Positions 40,007 through 49,707 of a DNA stretch of 61,176 nucleotides are shown one piece after another. The stretch covers positions 1 to 61,176 of the forward strand of contig CATYLC010000014.1 in NCBI GenBank assembly GCA_958408685.1, read 5' to 3'. A program made the translations under genes and the position numbers. The notes under the pieces were generated by a model. It made no database searches. It had not been told where the DNA came from and was given only the letters and a program-made list of their open reading frames with translations. Source of the DNA: an uncultured Collinsella sp. GTDB taxonomy: Bacteria > Actinomycetota > Coriobacteriia > Coriobacteriales > Coriobacteriaceae. How positions within the stretch are numbered: position 1 is the stretch's first letter; every line of letters starts with the position of its first letter.

Positions 40007-40891
40007 TCATTCACTCACAAGCAATTCCAAACACTCGCGGTCTCTTGCGATAAGAAAATCCCAGGAGTCATTGCTGTGCATAAGCGCGTGATTGATCACA
40101 TTGACCGCGGCACCATCAATGTGAGAAATGCTCACCAGACGGTCATCCTCTGATTTTTGCTTAAACACCACTCCGTAACGAGGACTCAATGGTAAGTAGA
40201 TGCTATAGGGATCACTATCTTGGATGTCCACCCACTCAGGAAAGACGGGCAACGACGAAGCTATAAACTCTGAACCCTCAGGCGCCACGAAGAAGCTGCA
40301 ATCCATTTTAAGCATCGAAGAAACTAGCGAGTAAAGCGGAGCGCCCTCACAGAACTTAAACAATGCAACATCCTGAATAGCAAGTTCTACAATCGATTCA
40401 AACTCCCCGCCAAAGCCCTCGGCATCCATTTCTTTCCGATCATCCTCGGTAAGGAATCCCCCCGACTCCAACTCAGCCGCGTAGGTGGCAGCATTACTTC
40501 TTATTCTCTTAAGATATTTTGGGGTTCTAACGAGTAATAACGAAATCAGAAGTATCAGACGTTCGAGCAGTTCACAGGTCTCATCGGTATCAGAAAACCC
40601 GCCGGCATCCAATTGCTTTATGAGTCGCCTGTAGCTGTTCGCAAGGCCATTCTCCATCTTGCTTAGTGCCTTTTCAGCAGATCCCTGTTCAATAAATCGC
40701 TCCCCATGTATTGGGGCCCGTCTCTTTACCTCATGAAGATATCTCTCAAAACAAATGCCTTCGGGTTTGGTTTTAAATATGTGTCCCAACCCATCGAGCT
40801 CATGCTTCACCGCATAAAGAAAGCCATCTTGATTAGTAAACGACTTCAAATAAAAACGCGGCACATAGTGCTGTTTCTTGACATCGGACAT
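40007..40891 (-). CDS. DUF4238 protein
   Basis: A 294-aa protein beginning MSDVKKQHYVPRFYLKSFTN, the DUF4238 signature. The frame opens at 40966, but GGAGG seven bases before ATG 40891 sets the start at the motif. A helical middle (YRRLIKQLDAG, ETCELLERLILLISLLLVRTPKYL) and a C-terminal part with PEWVDIQDSDPYSIYLPLSPRYGVVF follow. The family occurs often in defence and mobile regions, but its activity is not settled. It stands alone between the Panacea pair and the STAND gene. A related 17-18 bp motif flanks it on both sides (39960-39976 and 41347-41364). Confidence 0.78.
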   Translation of the reverse strand: MSDVKKQHYVPRFYLKSFTNQDGFLYAVKHELDGLGHIFKTKPEGICFERYLHEVKRRAPIHGERFIEQGSAEKALSKMENGLANSYRRLIKQLDAGGFSDTDETCELLERLILLISLLLVRTPKYLKRIRSNAATYAAELESGGFLTEDDRKEMDAEGFGGEFESIVELAIQDVALFKFCEGAPLYSLVSSMLKMDCSFFVAPEGSEFIASSLPVFPEWVDIQDSDPYSIYLPLSPRYGVVFKQKSEDDRLVSISHIDGAAVNVINHALMHSNDSWDFLIARDRECLELLVSE

Positions 40892-41605
40892 ATCATAGCC
40901 TCCATAAGAGTTGCCTTCAGCCTGTAGACCATCTAGGGGCAGGCCAATGCAATGACCTGAGATCACAATGGCGCAAAAGCCTAGCTACCGCTTAATTTAA
41001 AGATCAAAGACAGCAGCACGGCGCAATACGTCATCTAAAGGCAACAGGACAGCAATGCAGGCAGAAGCGTTCTCTGCCACTGAAGGAATAAGAATATATA
41101 TTAAAAGATAGACTAACTAGATTTTTATGGAACGCAATGAGAATCCCGATAGAACAGAGGGATCTCATGCCGTTGATTCATTATCTTCGAATCGCTTTTA
41201 CGCTAACTCACTGGATAGCCTGAATGAAAACGAGCTGGATAACTTAGCTGACAACAATCTGGGTAAACGAAGGATATGAGCTTAAGGATTACTACGCATT
41301 TACGAGTAAGGAGCGACCATACGTGAAATAGAACAGTCTATAGGGGGTACGGACAGAAAGTTGAACCGCGAGGCGGTCCGGACTGGAAGTTCGATTCCCA
41401 ACTCATTCTCAATTAGCGGTTCGATCATCAATAAAACCCTTCGAATTCAGAATCATATTCTTCCATTTTCTATCCCCGCATGCAGTAGCAAACCAGCAAA
41501 GAGCGAAATCGCTTTGATGCCTTCCGCTTGCTTTGAACCCACTTCCTGCGCCTACATCAACGCACGCCGCTATCTGGCCCATGGCCCCCTAATTGCTTAA
41601 GCCCA
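40892..41605. other. Gene-poor stretch, probable decayed DNA
   Basis: No frame has a good start and recognisable domain. GTACGGACAGAAAGTTGA (41347-41364) resembles GTGCGGACAGAAATTGA at 39960-39976 on the other side of the DUF4238 gene. A tRNA-like TTCGATTCCC string near 41390 does not extend to a cloverleaf. The minus-strand frame around 41420-41580 is short and unmatched. Confidence 0.4.
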
Positions 41606-44600
41606 TCAGACAGCAAAAGAATCAGAACCGTACTCCCCTAGCAGGCTATCTATTATCTTCTGTATCTTCGCGGCATTCTCCTCGCTCTCAAGCTCCCTAT
41701 TGGTAGACGAGAATCGGCACTCAAAGCAAGCTTGATTGGCCTGCGAATTATTTCTCCCGCCATTATTTGGATATGAGGCCAACTCGTTCCCAGTCAGGTC
41801 AAGCTCCCAGTGGCGATCGCAGGCATTGTCATAGCCAAACTCTTCTTGATATCTTTCTGTGAAAACGAAATACCTAAGATCAGCAGTCTGAGCCACCTTT
41901 TCTAGCTCATCCCGACGGATGAGTATTAAATTATGAACAGGCTCCTCATAGTAATTTCCCGGATTACCGTCGCAAAGAATGACTGCCTCGTCATCACGTT
42001 CAAAACAAGCGTTCCGTGGATTAAACGATAGGTCCAGCATATCTACAAGGGTAGGAGGAGGGAGCAGTATATTATTTCGCTCAACAGAGACACTGCGACG
42101 GTCTGGAGCCTCAAGATCCACGCAGTTACTCCCATGAGCTTTTCGGAAGTCCTTTGTGTTGCCCTTATATGAAGCGTGCTCAATAGTTAAATACCTATCA
42201 TCCGTGCATCCACTAATGTGTTTCTCGCTGTTAATTGCTATTGAAACGATAATTTCATTCGAGCATTGGAGCTCGTTATCGCTATGGACTCTCTTCTTAA
42301 CAGAAAAGGCAAGCGGAATCCATTCGACTTTTCCCAATCGAAGGGACTCGATGAGTCCCTTTATCTCAATAAGTGCCTCTCCAGTATCGTTAAACCAAGC
42401 GCGCTCTTTATCGAGAGGAGATACCAACCGTCTCTCAATCTTGGCTTTTGCAGTATCTATTCGCATGTCGGCAGAAGCGGAGCAAGTGTGGATAACGCCA
42501 GGTTCTTGCTCGGCAGTCTCGTCATATTGAGCGAATCCAACGGTGTTGAATCCCTCACCGCCTAGCACTATTTTATCAATGTAATAATTCGCCGATAGAG
42601 AGCCGAGCAACTCATGAATTGCCAGATCAAACGGTTTAAAATTAGGATTTATCAGACTAGGAGCCCTAGTGTCTACGGATACGAAAGTTCCAAGCAACTC
42701 ATCCAGAGTGCCGCCATAGACATGCAGCCATTTATCGGCGAGGACAACTGCACAATCCAACAGAACCTTTTTATCTAGGGGCCGAATATCAAAATTTACT
42801 GGCAACACTTCGTCAAAGTCATCATGCCTTACAACCAGCCCCTTACAATCGCCTTCCTGTGGGCACTTTAACAAAGCGCTTAACGATCGGTTCCAGTCCG
42901 CAACAGAGCTGGTATCCGCACTAATAAATCTAGCCGAGTAGCCAAAATCGAGCCCATCTCCCAGCGTGTAAACATTGAGTGGGAGGTAACCTTTTAAATG
43001 CAAGTCAATTCTATTGACTTGCTTAATAAAGCAATCGACATCCTTTTTCGATGGCTTAATATCACGAAAAGCAAGGTGGTAATTTTTGTTATAAAAATCT
43101 ACCGGAGAGAACTTGCCCCCAGATGTCTTACACAAATAAGAGATAACGATTGAGTCCGTAATCTCAGGATCGTCAACCACCCTATCAAGAAAACCCTCAA
43201 CGGCATCACCGCATCGAGTCTCAATGCTCAAATGCGCCAAAGTCTTGGCGATTGCTCTGCGAGCATATACATCATGCACGTCAGGCCATTCCTCAATAAG
43301 GAAATCTGCCACCGATGGATCAGAATCAGCCAAAAAGAACATCAAGCGCTGACTCAAGGCGCGCAGCTTCATATTCGATGCAAAGGAGCACCAGATAGAA
43401 AGCCATACCCATTCATCTTTAGCTCCGCCAAGCACCCTACCTGTATGTGACACGTAATCCGTAATGTTCTGGAGGCGAGAGATTAAAGGATGAAGAGTGA
43501 ATTCATCCCATGCCTTCCGAAAAATAGCATCAACAGTAGACGGTTTTTCAAATAGATAGCACTGAATACAGTGGGTCAAATTAAAGGGACTATTAGCGAG
43601 TCCAGCAAAATTCAAAAAAGCCCAGTCCGTATCCACGCAACATTTGGCATTAAACGATTCAAAATCCCAGTCGGCAGGAAAGATGGTTTGGGTAAACAGC
43701 CTCACCAAATCAATTTCCTGTCCATTGTCTTCAAGTGCTTTAAGCAGCTTGGCCAAAAAAGAAGGTCCACGACTCAAATATCTATCTACGCAAACCTGAA
43801 CAACCTCGTAATCATTTACGAAACTGCACTTACTCACGGTTATTTTTGCGACAGACTCTACTAATTTGCCTTCATCTAAATCCGCCTCGTCAATTTGGTC
43901 GAGTTCGTCATTTAATGATCGTGCAATCACAAAACGAATCTGCGACTCACTTGTAAATGCATATCTAATCCCTTCATAATTAAATGACTGAATAAACCCC
44001 TGCTCAACCATTTCAGTTAGGTATTGGGACGAGTCGTAGCCTAAAAAAGAATCAGCATCGAGTTTGCTGAAACTCAGTGAGTTGGAACTTAACAGGCATT
44101 TGCAAATTAATTTTGTTTCCGTCCACCTGTCGCGTGTTAAGGCGTCTTTAATACTGCTTTCAACTAGAGAGCTTCTTTGCGCTGCCGCCGAATTAGGTCC
44201 GACTCCATCGTTGATCGCTTTAATTTTCTTAATTACGGCATTTAGATTTCTTGGGTTTCGAGAAAACAGCATGTCCTGAAATTGAATTATCAGCTCATCA
44301 GAGCATTCAGAGAGGGCGTCATAGACTCGATAGGGATTGACGCCCTCAAATTCAATTGAACTTGGAACCAAAGACTGCAATTCATGAAAACGAGATGTCG
44401 GAGATTCAGGACGCGTGCTAACTACTACGTTGCTATTTTGAGCCTTCAAAGTTTCTTTAATTAGCTCCATCGCGAAATCGAAAACATCATCGTCAAGCTC
44501 ATTGCAAGCATCAACAATTAACGTGCAGCCATCTAGAACTAGATTCTTAAAGGCCTGCGATCCAATGTTTTTCAATTCGACAAAAGCGCCCTGGTTGAAA

Positions 44601-45046
44601 CAACCTAAAAATGGTCGATTCCTTGCTTCTAAACCGCGACAGAATTCATATAGAAAACGGGTTTTTCCAATACCGCCCTCGCCATAAATTAAGAGACCTT
44701 TCAACGTTTTGGCGTTTTTAACAACTTGGGCCTCGATTTCGCAAAGTCTTTCCCGCAGGTACCCGTGGGAAGAGTTTATAGACTCGCTAAAGACGGCTTC
44801 GAGCTTAGCCAAATCTTTGTCCGCAGCATGAGCCCGTATTAATCTGTTCGCAATTTTAACTGCATCATTTTCTTCATCTTGAAGATCTCGATCGGGAAAA
44901 TGCCTGTAATGTAAACAGGGCTGACCATCAATAAGTAGAGATAGAAGGCCCGTATCTTCCCATTCAAAATGCGCAATCTCATTATCGGCGAACGGCTTCT
45001 TGCTGTTCAATTGAACCGTATTAAGAGTTGAAATGCGCTCGTCCAT
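41606..45046 (-). CDS. Large STAND/NACHT-like NTPase
   Basis: A 1146-aa protein read from ATG 45046 (GGAAGG ten bases upstream; a TTG at 45073 would add nine residues). The P-loop is GEGGIGKT (about 122-129). The Walker B-like strand is TLIVDACNE (about 175-183), and VVVSTRPE (about 206-213) follows, in the order of STAND ATPases. A helical region then runs to about 600. The C-terminal half (beta-rich, including DRRSVSVERNNILLPPP and several cysteines in NQACFECRF) is unrecognised and may be sensor or effector. There is no signal peptide. STAND proteins often act as phage sensors; the neighbourhood supports that but does not prove it. Confidence 0.72.
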   Translation of the reverse strand: MDERISTLNTVQLNSKKPFADNEIAHFEWEDTGLLSLLIDGQPCLHYRHFPDRDLQDEENDAVKIANRLIRAHAADKDLAKLEAVFSESINSSHGYLRERLCEIEAQVVKNAKTLKGLLIYGEGGIGKTRFLYEFCRGLEARNRPFLGCFNQGAFVELKNIGSQAFKNLVLDGCTLIVDACNELDDDVFDFAMELIKETLKAQNSNVVVSTRPESPTSRFHELQSLVPSSIEFEGVNPYRVYDALSECSDELIIQFQDMLFSRNPRNLNAVIKKIKAINDGVGPNSAAAQRSSLVESSIKDALTRDRWTETKLICKCLLSSNSLSFSKLDADSFLGYDSSQYLTEMVEQGFIQSFNYEGIRYAFTSESQIRFVIARSLNDELDQIDEADLDEGKLVESVAKITVSKCSFVNDYEVVQVCVDRYLSRGPSFLAKLLKALEDNGQEIDLVRLFTQTIFPADWDFESFNAKCCVDTDWAFLNFAGLANSPFNLTHCIQCYLFEKPSTVDAIFRKAWDEFTLHPLISRLQNITDYVSHTGRVLGGAKDEWVWLSIWCSFASNMKLRALSQRLMFFLADSDPSVADFLIEEWPDVHDVYARRAIAKTLAHLSIETRCGDAVEGFLDRVVDDPEITDSIVISYLCKTSGGKFSPVDFYNKNYHLAFRDIKPSKKDVDCFIKQVNRIDLHLKGYLPLNVYTLGDGLDFGYSARFISADTSSVADWNRSLSALLKCPQEGDCKGLVVRHDDFDEVLPVNFDIRPLDKKVLLDCAVVLADKWLHVYGGTLDELLGTFVSVDTRAPSLINPNFKPFDLAIHELLGSLSANYYIDKIVLGGEGFNTVGFAQYDETAEQEPGVIHTCSASADMRIDTAKAKIERRLVSPLDKERAWFNDTGEALIEIKGLIESLRLGKVEWIPLAFSVKKRVHSDNELQCSNEIIVSIAINSEKHISGCTDDRYLTIEHASYKGNTKDFRKAHGSNCVDLEAPDRRSVSVERNNILLPPPTLVDMLDLSFNPRNACFERDDEAVILCDGNPGNYYEEPVHNLILIRRDELEKVAQTADLRYFVFTERYQEEFGYDNACDRHWELDLTGNELASYPNNGGRNNSQANQACFECRFSSTNRELESEENAAKIQKIIDSLLGEYGSDSFAV

Positions 45047-45217
45047 TAACCATCGTCCTTCCGAAGAAAGCAAAGTAAGGCGCTTTCATTATCTCAAAAT
45101 AGCTAAGGTCGCCGCGAACGCCGCAGCCAAGCACCGCAAGGCATATAGGATGCTGGAGAGGCACTGTCCAAGGACTGCAAAGCCGCCTGCCCGTCATCGA
45201 CGAGCGTAAATGACCGC

Positions 45218-46990
45218 CTATGCCCAGCCGAATTCCTTCAACGACGACTCGATCATATGCCTGATGATATTATTCCCCAACTCTCTTTGGACAAGCTCTG
45301 TTTCCCCTGGCCTCCCGGAAAGATGCATGCAGCTGTTGTATATGGAGCCCAACAGGTGGAATGTCTCTGGCACTTCAACACCATGCTCACTCGCATATCG
45401 AAGCCTGTCCTCGGTCCCTGTATTAATTTCCAGAAATCCAGGCTTATCATCTGCCGCCAGCGCCTCATAGCTGAGCCTCTCGACGGCCAATCTAATACCA
45501 CAGCACACTTCCGATGGAGCAAAGGGCTTTCCAGAGAAGTAGTCGCTGAGCTTTGCCTCCATAACACTCCGAAACGATGAAGGGCTCTTCAGCTCACCTT
45601 CAATCCCCTGCTTGGCGATATATTCCAAGACATCTTCGGAGGCTGTGTCACAGTCGGAGAAATGAAGGTAATGGGAGGAAACCGAGTTATAAATATCAGA
45701 GAGTTCCTTCTTACACCTATTTCTGTCAACGAGCAGCTTATTCAAACACCCATTTACAGAGTCGTCACCTGAATTAGGAATGTATGAGGTATGGAAGCTT
45801 TTGAAACGAAAACTCTTAAAGAGGCCTGGGTCAAGATGAGTCAAGATGATGACATAGAGGTTCTTCCCGGAATTCTTGAACTGCTTCATCATCTCCAGCA
45901 GGAAGTGTTGGGCGACAAGCAGATTGGCATCGTCAAGGTAATCGAAAACCTCATCGACAATCAATAGGGCGTTCTCTTTCTCAGTAAACCTCGCCCTTGC
46001 TCGAAATAGCGCAACACACAGCTGGAGTACATCGATTTCACCGTTAGAGGCGTCATCCCAATCGGGGAACTCAACGACGAGCTGATGGTTCCTGACTTTA
46101 GCCTCGACTCCAAACCTGGTTCTGTTCAGCAGTGGGAGCATCTTGTTGATCTCATTCTTAAACTTACGGAATCGAAGGTATGAACAGGCTTCCTTTATCT
46201 CGTTACGCTTCCCCTCGATAAATCTATTAACCTGTATCGCGTTTACGTAATTCGAGATATCCCCCTTCGTGGGATATCGACGATCAAGGATTTCCTTGAT
46301 TGAGCTCAACGGCTTTACAAAAGAAATGTAACTGAGAACTTCAGCCTCAGTGATATCACCGCCCATGCCCGTTTCGAGCGAAATAACGCCTTTGAAGAAA
46401 TTATTGATGGCTGCAGCATATCGGGAACCCGTAGTCGCCTTAAAAGCCGCATCGCAGCAGAGGAGCTCGCTAAGGAACTCATAGCTCTTGAATGCCTCAG
46501 CTAGGTTATCCATTCTCCCGCGTAGATCCGACGTATATTTCTGTCGCTCCGCAGTGACTGAATAGTTCAAGCGGACAGTGGCTGGCACTTTATCGTACAG
46601 AACGCACTGCTGGACGCTCATCTTCGTTTGGCTGAGAACCCTTGGCCCCACCTGGAGGTTCGTCATATTTGCATACAGCCCCGAGCGGACGACCTGCACG
46701 TCTGCCCTACTCGCAATTTCATTCGAATCAGCATTAGCACTCATTGTCACGTCATCGTCAAAAGTCACGGACAAGGAGGTGTCGTCCCAGTCCTCCCCGT
46801 TATAACGATCCGCGTCTGCCAATTTTAGTCGCCTGGTGTTAAGGGATGCGAACGCCGTCGCAAGCGAAGACTTACCCGACCCGTTAGGCGCCACAAGAAA
46901 GTTAGGCTTGTTCGGGTAAAAATCGCATGGCACGTCAAGATGGTTAATCCCCTTAACATGGTTGCACGTAATACCGGTAATCCTCGCCAT
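45218..46990 (-). CDS. SMC/RecF-like ABC ATPase
   Basis: A 590-aa ATPase. Walker A is APNGSGKSS (34-42), preceded by an N-terminal strand pattern of RecF/SMC proteins (RITGITCNHVKGINHLDVPCDF). A signature-like DASNGEIDVLQLCVALFRA is followed by Walker B NALLIVDEVFDYLDD (about 340-350) and an H-loop-like ILTHLD. The insert between them is helical but too short for a long SMC coiled coil. A C-terminal part of about 190 residues is unassigned. It lies upstream of the STAND gene in the same direction with a 171-base gap, so the two could work together. OLD- or Lamassu-like roles are possible but unproven. Confidence 0.75.
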   Translation of the reverse strand: MARITGITCNHVKGINHLDVPCDFYPNKPNFLVAPNGSGKSSLATAFASLNTRRLKLADADRYNGEDWDDTSLSVTFDDDVTMSANADSNEIASRADVQVVRSGLYANMTNLQVGPRVLSQTKMSVQQCVLYDKVPATVRLNYSVTAERQKYTSDLRGRMDNLAEAFKSYEFLSELLCCDAAFKATTGSRYAAAINNFFKGVISLETGMGGDITEAEVLSYISFVKPLSSIKEILDRRYPTKGDISNYVNAIQVNRFIEGKRNEIKEACSYLRFRKFKNEINKMLPLLNRTRFGVEAKVRNHQLVVEFPDWDDASNGEIDVLQLCVALFRARARFTEKENALLIVDEVFDYLDDANLLVAQHFLLEMMKQFKNSGKNLYVIILTHLDPGLFKSFRFKSFHTSYIPNSGDDSVNGCLNKLLVDRNRCKKELSDIYNSVSSHYLHFSDCDTASEDVLEYIAKQGIEGELKSPSSFRSVMEAKLSDYFSGKPFAPSEVCCGIRLAVERLSYEALAADDKPGFLEINTGTEDRLRYASEHGVEVPETFHLLGSIYNSCMHLSGRPGETELVQRELGNNIIRHMIESSLKEFGWA

Positions 46991-47457
46991 CGTAAGCCCC
47001 TCCCTACTTTTCGGCTTAAACTTACTATACGAATAGCAGCAATTTTACCGCCGCCCTCAACATACGAACTTAAGTATCCCCATCAAAGCGTAGACGGCTG
47101 GCAGAAATAAAAAGAAGAGTGCTGTACCGAGCTTTTCGTTGGCCAAGCAATCATCAATCGATTTCACTCACCTCAAATATTGATCAAACTGAGACGCGTG
47201 AGCTTAAGATGGTCATCAACATACTAGAAAGCGTGGGAGTGTAAAAACTGATCAAAACCAGTCAGCTGTTAACAGTATTGACAATAAATTAATTAATGGA
47301 GAAGTAGGTATGGCGCATGGTCCATATTCCCATTTTATTAAATACCTGCCTTAGCAGCAGTCTTGTTCCCGTAAAATAAACCCCAACAAAAAATGCGCGG
47401 AGTGCTGGCCTGGAGCTGCCTTCGGACCCTATTGGCTGCTCACCGAGAGGCTCCGCT
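46991..47457. other. Divergent intergenic region between the ATPase and the secreted protein
   Basis: The region holds start signals for two divergent genes. TTGACA (about 47279) lies before a mini-frame of 14 codons (ATG 47310, GGAG upstream). A plus-strand frame of about 60 codons ends with a stop near 47242 (ending ELKMVINILESVGV) but has no good start. These look like remnants. No clear promoter for the secreted-protein gene is seen. Confidence 0.35.
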
Positions 47458-49704
47458 ATGAAACGACCCCTTTACTACCTGCTCTGCGCGATCGCGTGCA
47501 CGTCCATGGTCAGCACGACGATGCCCATGGCAGCCATTGCGGAAGCCACCCAACCTCAGGCAACAGCCGAGCAGCAGGCGCAATCCGACGCCCCGAGCGG
47601 CGACACAGGCAAGGCCGAAGACGGCACCGACACAAATACGACAGCAAATACCGTAGAGGACAGGCCCGCAACATCCACCGGCACCAGCACCGTCAACACA
47701 GAAAGCGCTGACGCCACCACCGCCGCAACCGGCACCCCCACCTCATCCCTCCGAGCCCAAACCAACCCCACGCCCGCAGCAATCTCCGCCACGTCGCAAA
47801 CCACCTACGCCCACTCCGCCACGGCAACCCAAAACGGCGTCACCTTCACCGTCACGTGGAACGATGTCCCCGCGGGCACCGCAACGACCTTCCACGTAAC
47901 CCAGACCAACGGCTCGTCCCAGGCCAAGGCGCGCATGGACGTGCCCACCTATTGGGACGGCGGCAGCCAGGAAAGCGTCTGCGACCCGTCGCGCGCGGCA
48001 TGGTCCAGCTACTACAACCTGGGCACCGCGGGCCACGACTTTACCTTTGACTTCACGGCATCGGGCACGTACCGCATCTACTTCTACTTTATGGACAACG
48101 ACAGATACGACCCCCAAAACGACAAGAGGATCTACTATCTGCGCACCACGGCGGAGGTGACCGTAAACGACGCCGCCCGCCCAAGCGTCACGCAGATCGT
48201 CGACGACGCCGTGGCCCAGTGCAGGCAAGAGACAAACGGCTCGGAATACGACATGGCGCTGTGGCTCCACGACTGGACGCTCGACCAGCTGGAGTACGAC
48301 CACAGCCTTAACTGGTGCTCGGCCGAAAGCGGCCTCACGCGCCACCAGGGCACCTGCGAGAGCTACCAGCGCATCTACTCCAAGCTCCTTGACGTCGCAG
48401 GCATCGCCAACGGCCGCATCACCGGCAACGGCCACACCTGGAACGCCGTAAAGATCGACGGCAAATGGTGCCAGATAGACCTAACCTGGGACGACACCAA
48501 CGACAACTGGTACGGAGACCTGGACCAGCGCCATCTGTACTTTGGCCTAACCGACGAGCTCATGGCAATCGCCCACTCCGACCACACGGCAAACTATCAG
48601 AAGGACGGCTACACATACCGCTCGACCGACCTATCCAACAATTACTTTGTGCGAAATGGCAAGGCAAATGAATGGGCCGAGAAGTATGCCGGCCGAATTC
48701 AACAACATCTAGATGCGATGGAAGAAAACTTTTCCATTGATGCTGATAACCAGTCCTTTCCGCCGAGTATCTCGGGGATTCAGAACGGGATCGTTGCGTA
48801 TGCGATGAATCAGAGGGAGTGGAATACCGACAACGCCAAAGTTGAGCTTTGCGTGACATCAAACGTCACCAAGAAATCGAACAGCAAATGGAACGCCAAG
48901 TACGATTTGAAAGCTGAATACAAAAAGAAAACTTTGGAGAGAGTCATCGACGACGGGGCCTACCGCCTGGCCACCTCGCTTGACGAGCGCATGGCCGTGT
49001 CCGCCTCCGCCTCCGGCTGCTCGCTCTCGAGGGGGGCCGCGGCGCTCGCCTTCGAGCGCGACCCCGCAACGGGGCTCTACCGCATATCGTCGGGCGGCAG
49101 GCTGCTCACCGAGTCCGGCAGCGCCGCCGTGCTCGCCGACCCGGACGGGTCGGCCTCCCAGCTGTGGCGCGTGTCGCCGTGCGCGCGCGGCTACACGGTG
49201 ACGTCGTCGACGGGCCTGGCGCTCGACGACCACTACGCCTCCAAGGCCGAGGGCAACCTCGTGTGGCTCTACGAGGCCAACGGCAGCGCGGCGCAGGCGT
49301 GGGTGCTGTCCGACCCGGCCCTCCCCCGCACCGTGGACGACGGGGCCTACCGCCTGGCCACCTCGCTTGACGAGCGCATGGCCGTGTCCGCCTCCGCCTC
49401 CGGCTGCTCGCTCTCGAGGGGGGCCGCGGCGCTCGCCTTCGAGCGCGACCCCGCAACGGGGCTCTACCGCATATCGTCGGGCGGCAGGCTGCTCACCGAG
49501 TCCGGCAGCGCCGCCGTGCTCGCCGACCCGGACGGGTCGGCCTCCCAGCTGTGGCGCGTGTCGCCGTGCGCGCGCGGCTACACGGTGACGTCGTCGACGG
49601 GCCTGGCGCTCGACGACCACTACGCCTCCAAGGCCGAGGGCAACCTCGTGTGGCTCTACGAGGCCAACGGCAGCGCGGCGCAGGCGTGGGTGCTGTCATA
49701 TTAA
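47458..49704 (+). CDS. Secreted transglutaminase-like protein with two ricin-type lectin repeats
   Basis: A 748-aa exported protein. The signal peptide (1-28, MKRPLYYLLCAIACTSMVST..., AIA) is followed by a Thr/Ala-rich low-complexity stretch to about 115. A beta-sandwich segment (about 118-235) precedes the transglutaminase-like domain (about 245-400). The catalytic triad can be placed at C300 (GTCESY), H326 (GHTWNAV) and D341 (DLTWDD). Two ricin-type repeats of about 121 aa (498-618 and 627-747) show QxW motifs SQLWRV and AQAWVL. The role may be cross-linking or protease-like cleavage at the surface with glycan binding. There is no sortase motif. The gene is followed by a broken third repeat. 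Confidence 0.85.
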   Translation: MKRPLYYLLCAIACTSMVSTTMPMAAIAEATQPQATAEQQAQSDAPSGDTGKAEDGTDTNTTANTVEDRPATSTGTSTVNTESADATTAATGTPTSSLRAQTNPTPAAISATSQTTYAHSATATQNGVTFTVTWNDVPAGTATTFHVTQTNGSSQAKARMDVPTYWDGGSQESVCDPSRAAWSSYYNLGTAGHDFTFDFTASGTYRIYFYFMDNDRYDPQNDKRIYYLRTTAEVTVNDAARPSVTQIVDDAVAQCRQETNGSEYDMALWLHDWTLDQLEYDHSLNWCSAESGLTRHQGTCESYQRIYSKLLDVAGIANGRITGNGHTWNAVKIDGKWCQIDLTWDDTNDNWYGDLDQRHLYFGLTDELMAIAHSDHTANYQKDGYTYRSTDLSNNYFVRNGKANEWAEKYAGRIQQHLDAMEENFSIDADNQSFPPSISGIQNGIVAYAMNQREWNTDNAKVELCVTSNVTKKSNSKWNAKYDLKAEYKKKTLERVIDDGAYRLATSLDERMAVSASASGCSLSRGAAALAFERDPATGLYRISSGGRLLTESGSAAVLADPDGSASQLWRVSPCARGYTVTSSTGLALDDHYASKAEGNLVWLYEANGSAAQAWVLSDPALPRTVDDGAYRLATSLDERMAVSASASGCSLSRGAAALAFERDPATGLYRISSGGRLLTESGSAAVLADPDGSASQLWRVSPCARGYTVTSSTGLALDDHYASKAEGNLVWLYEANGSAAQAWVLSY
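48949..49310 (+). repeat. Ricin-type lectin cassette, copy 1
   Basis: A 362-base unit repeated at 49336-49697 with no difference that I can see at base level; the period is 387 bases. Unlike the preceding domain, the unit is very GC-rich. Such identity implies recent duplication or ongoing gene conversion. Confidence 0.9.
49336..49697 (+). repeat. Ricin-type lectin cassette, copy 2
   Basis: The exact repeat of 48949-49310, separated by a 25-base linker (DPALPRTV). It ends seven bases before the stop codon. Confidence 0.9.
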
Positions 49705-49707
49705 TCT

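Noticed and set aside
41346..41400. tRNA-like fragment as a possible attachment site
   Set aside because: TTCGATTCCC resembles a T arm, but no acceptor or anticodon arm can be folded around it.
41361..41600. Plus-strand frame of 79 codons
   Set aside because: No start signal and no recognisable product; lies in a gene-poor remnant.
45074..45217. Short plus-strand frame with basic residues between the two ATPase genes
   Set aside because: About 35 codons without a start or motif; not enough to call a gene.
47310..47354. Mini-frame of 14 codons after TTGACA and GGAG
   Set aside because: The start signals are fair, but the peptide is too short to judge and no -10 fits the spacing.
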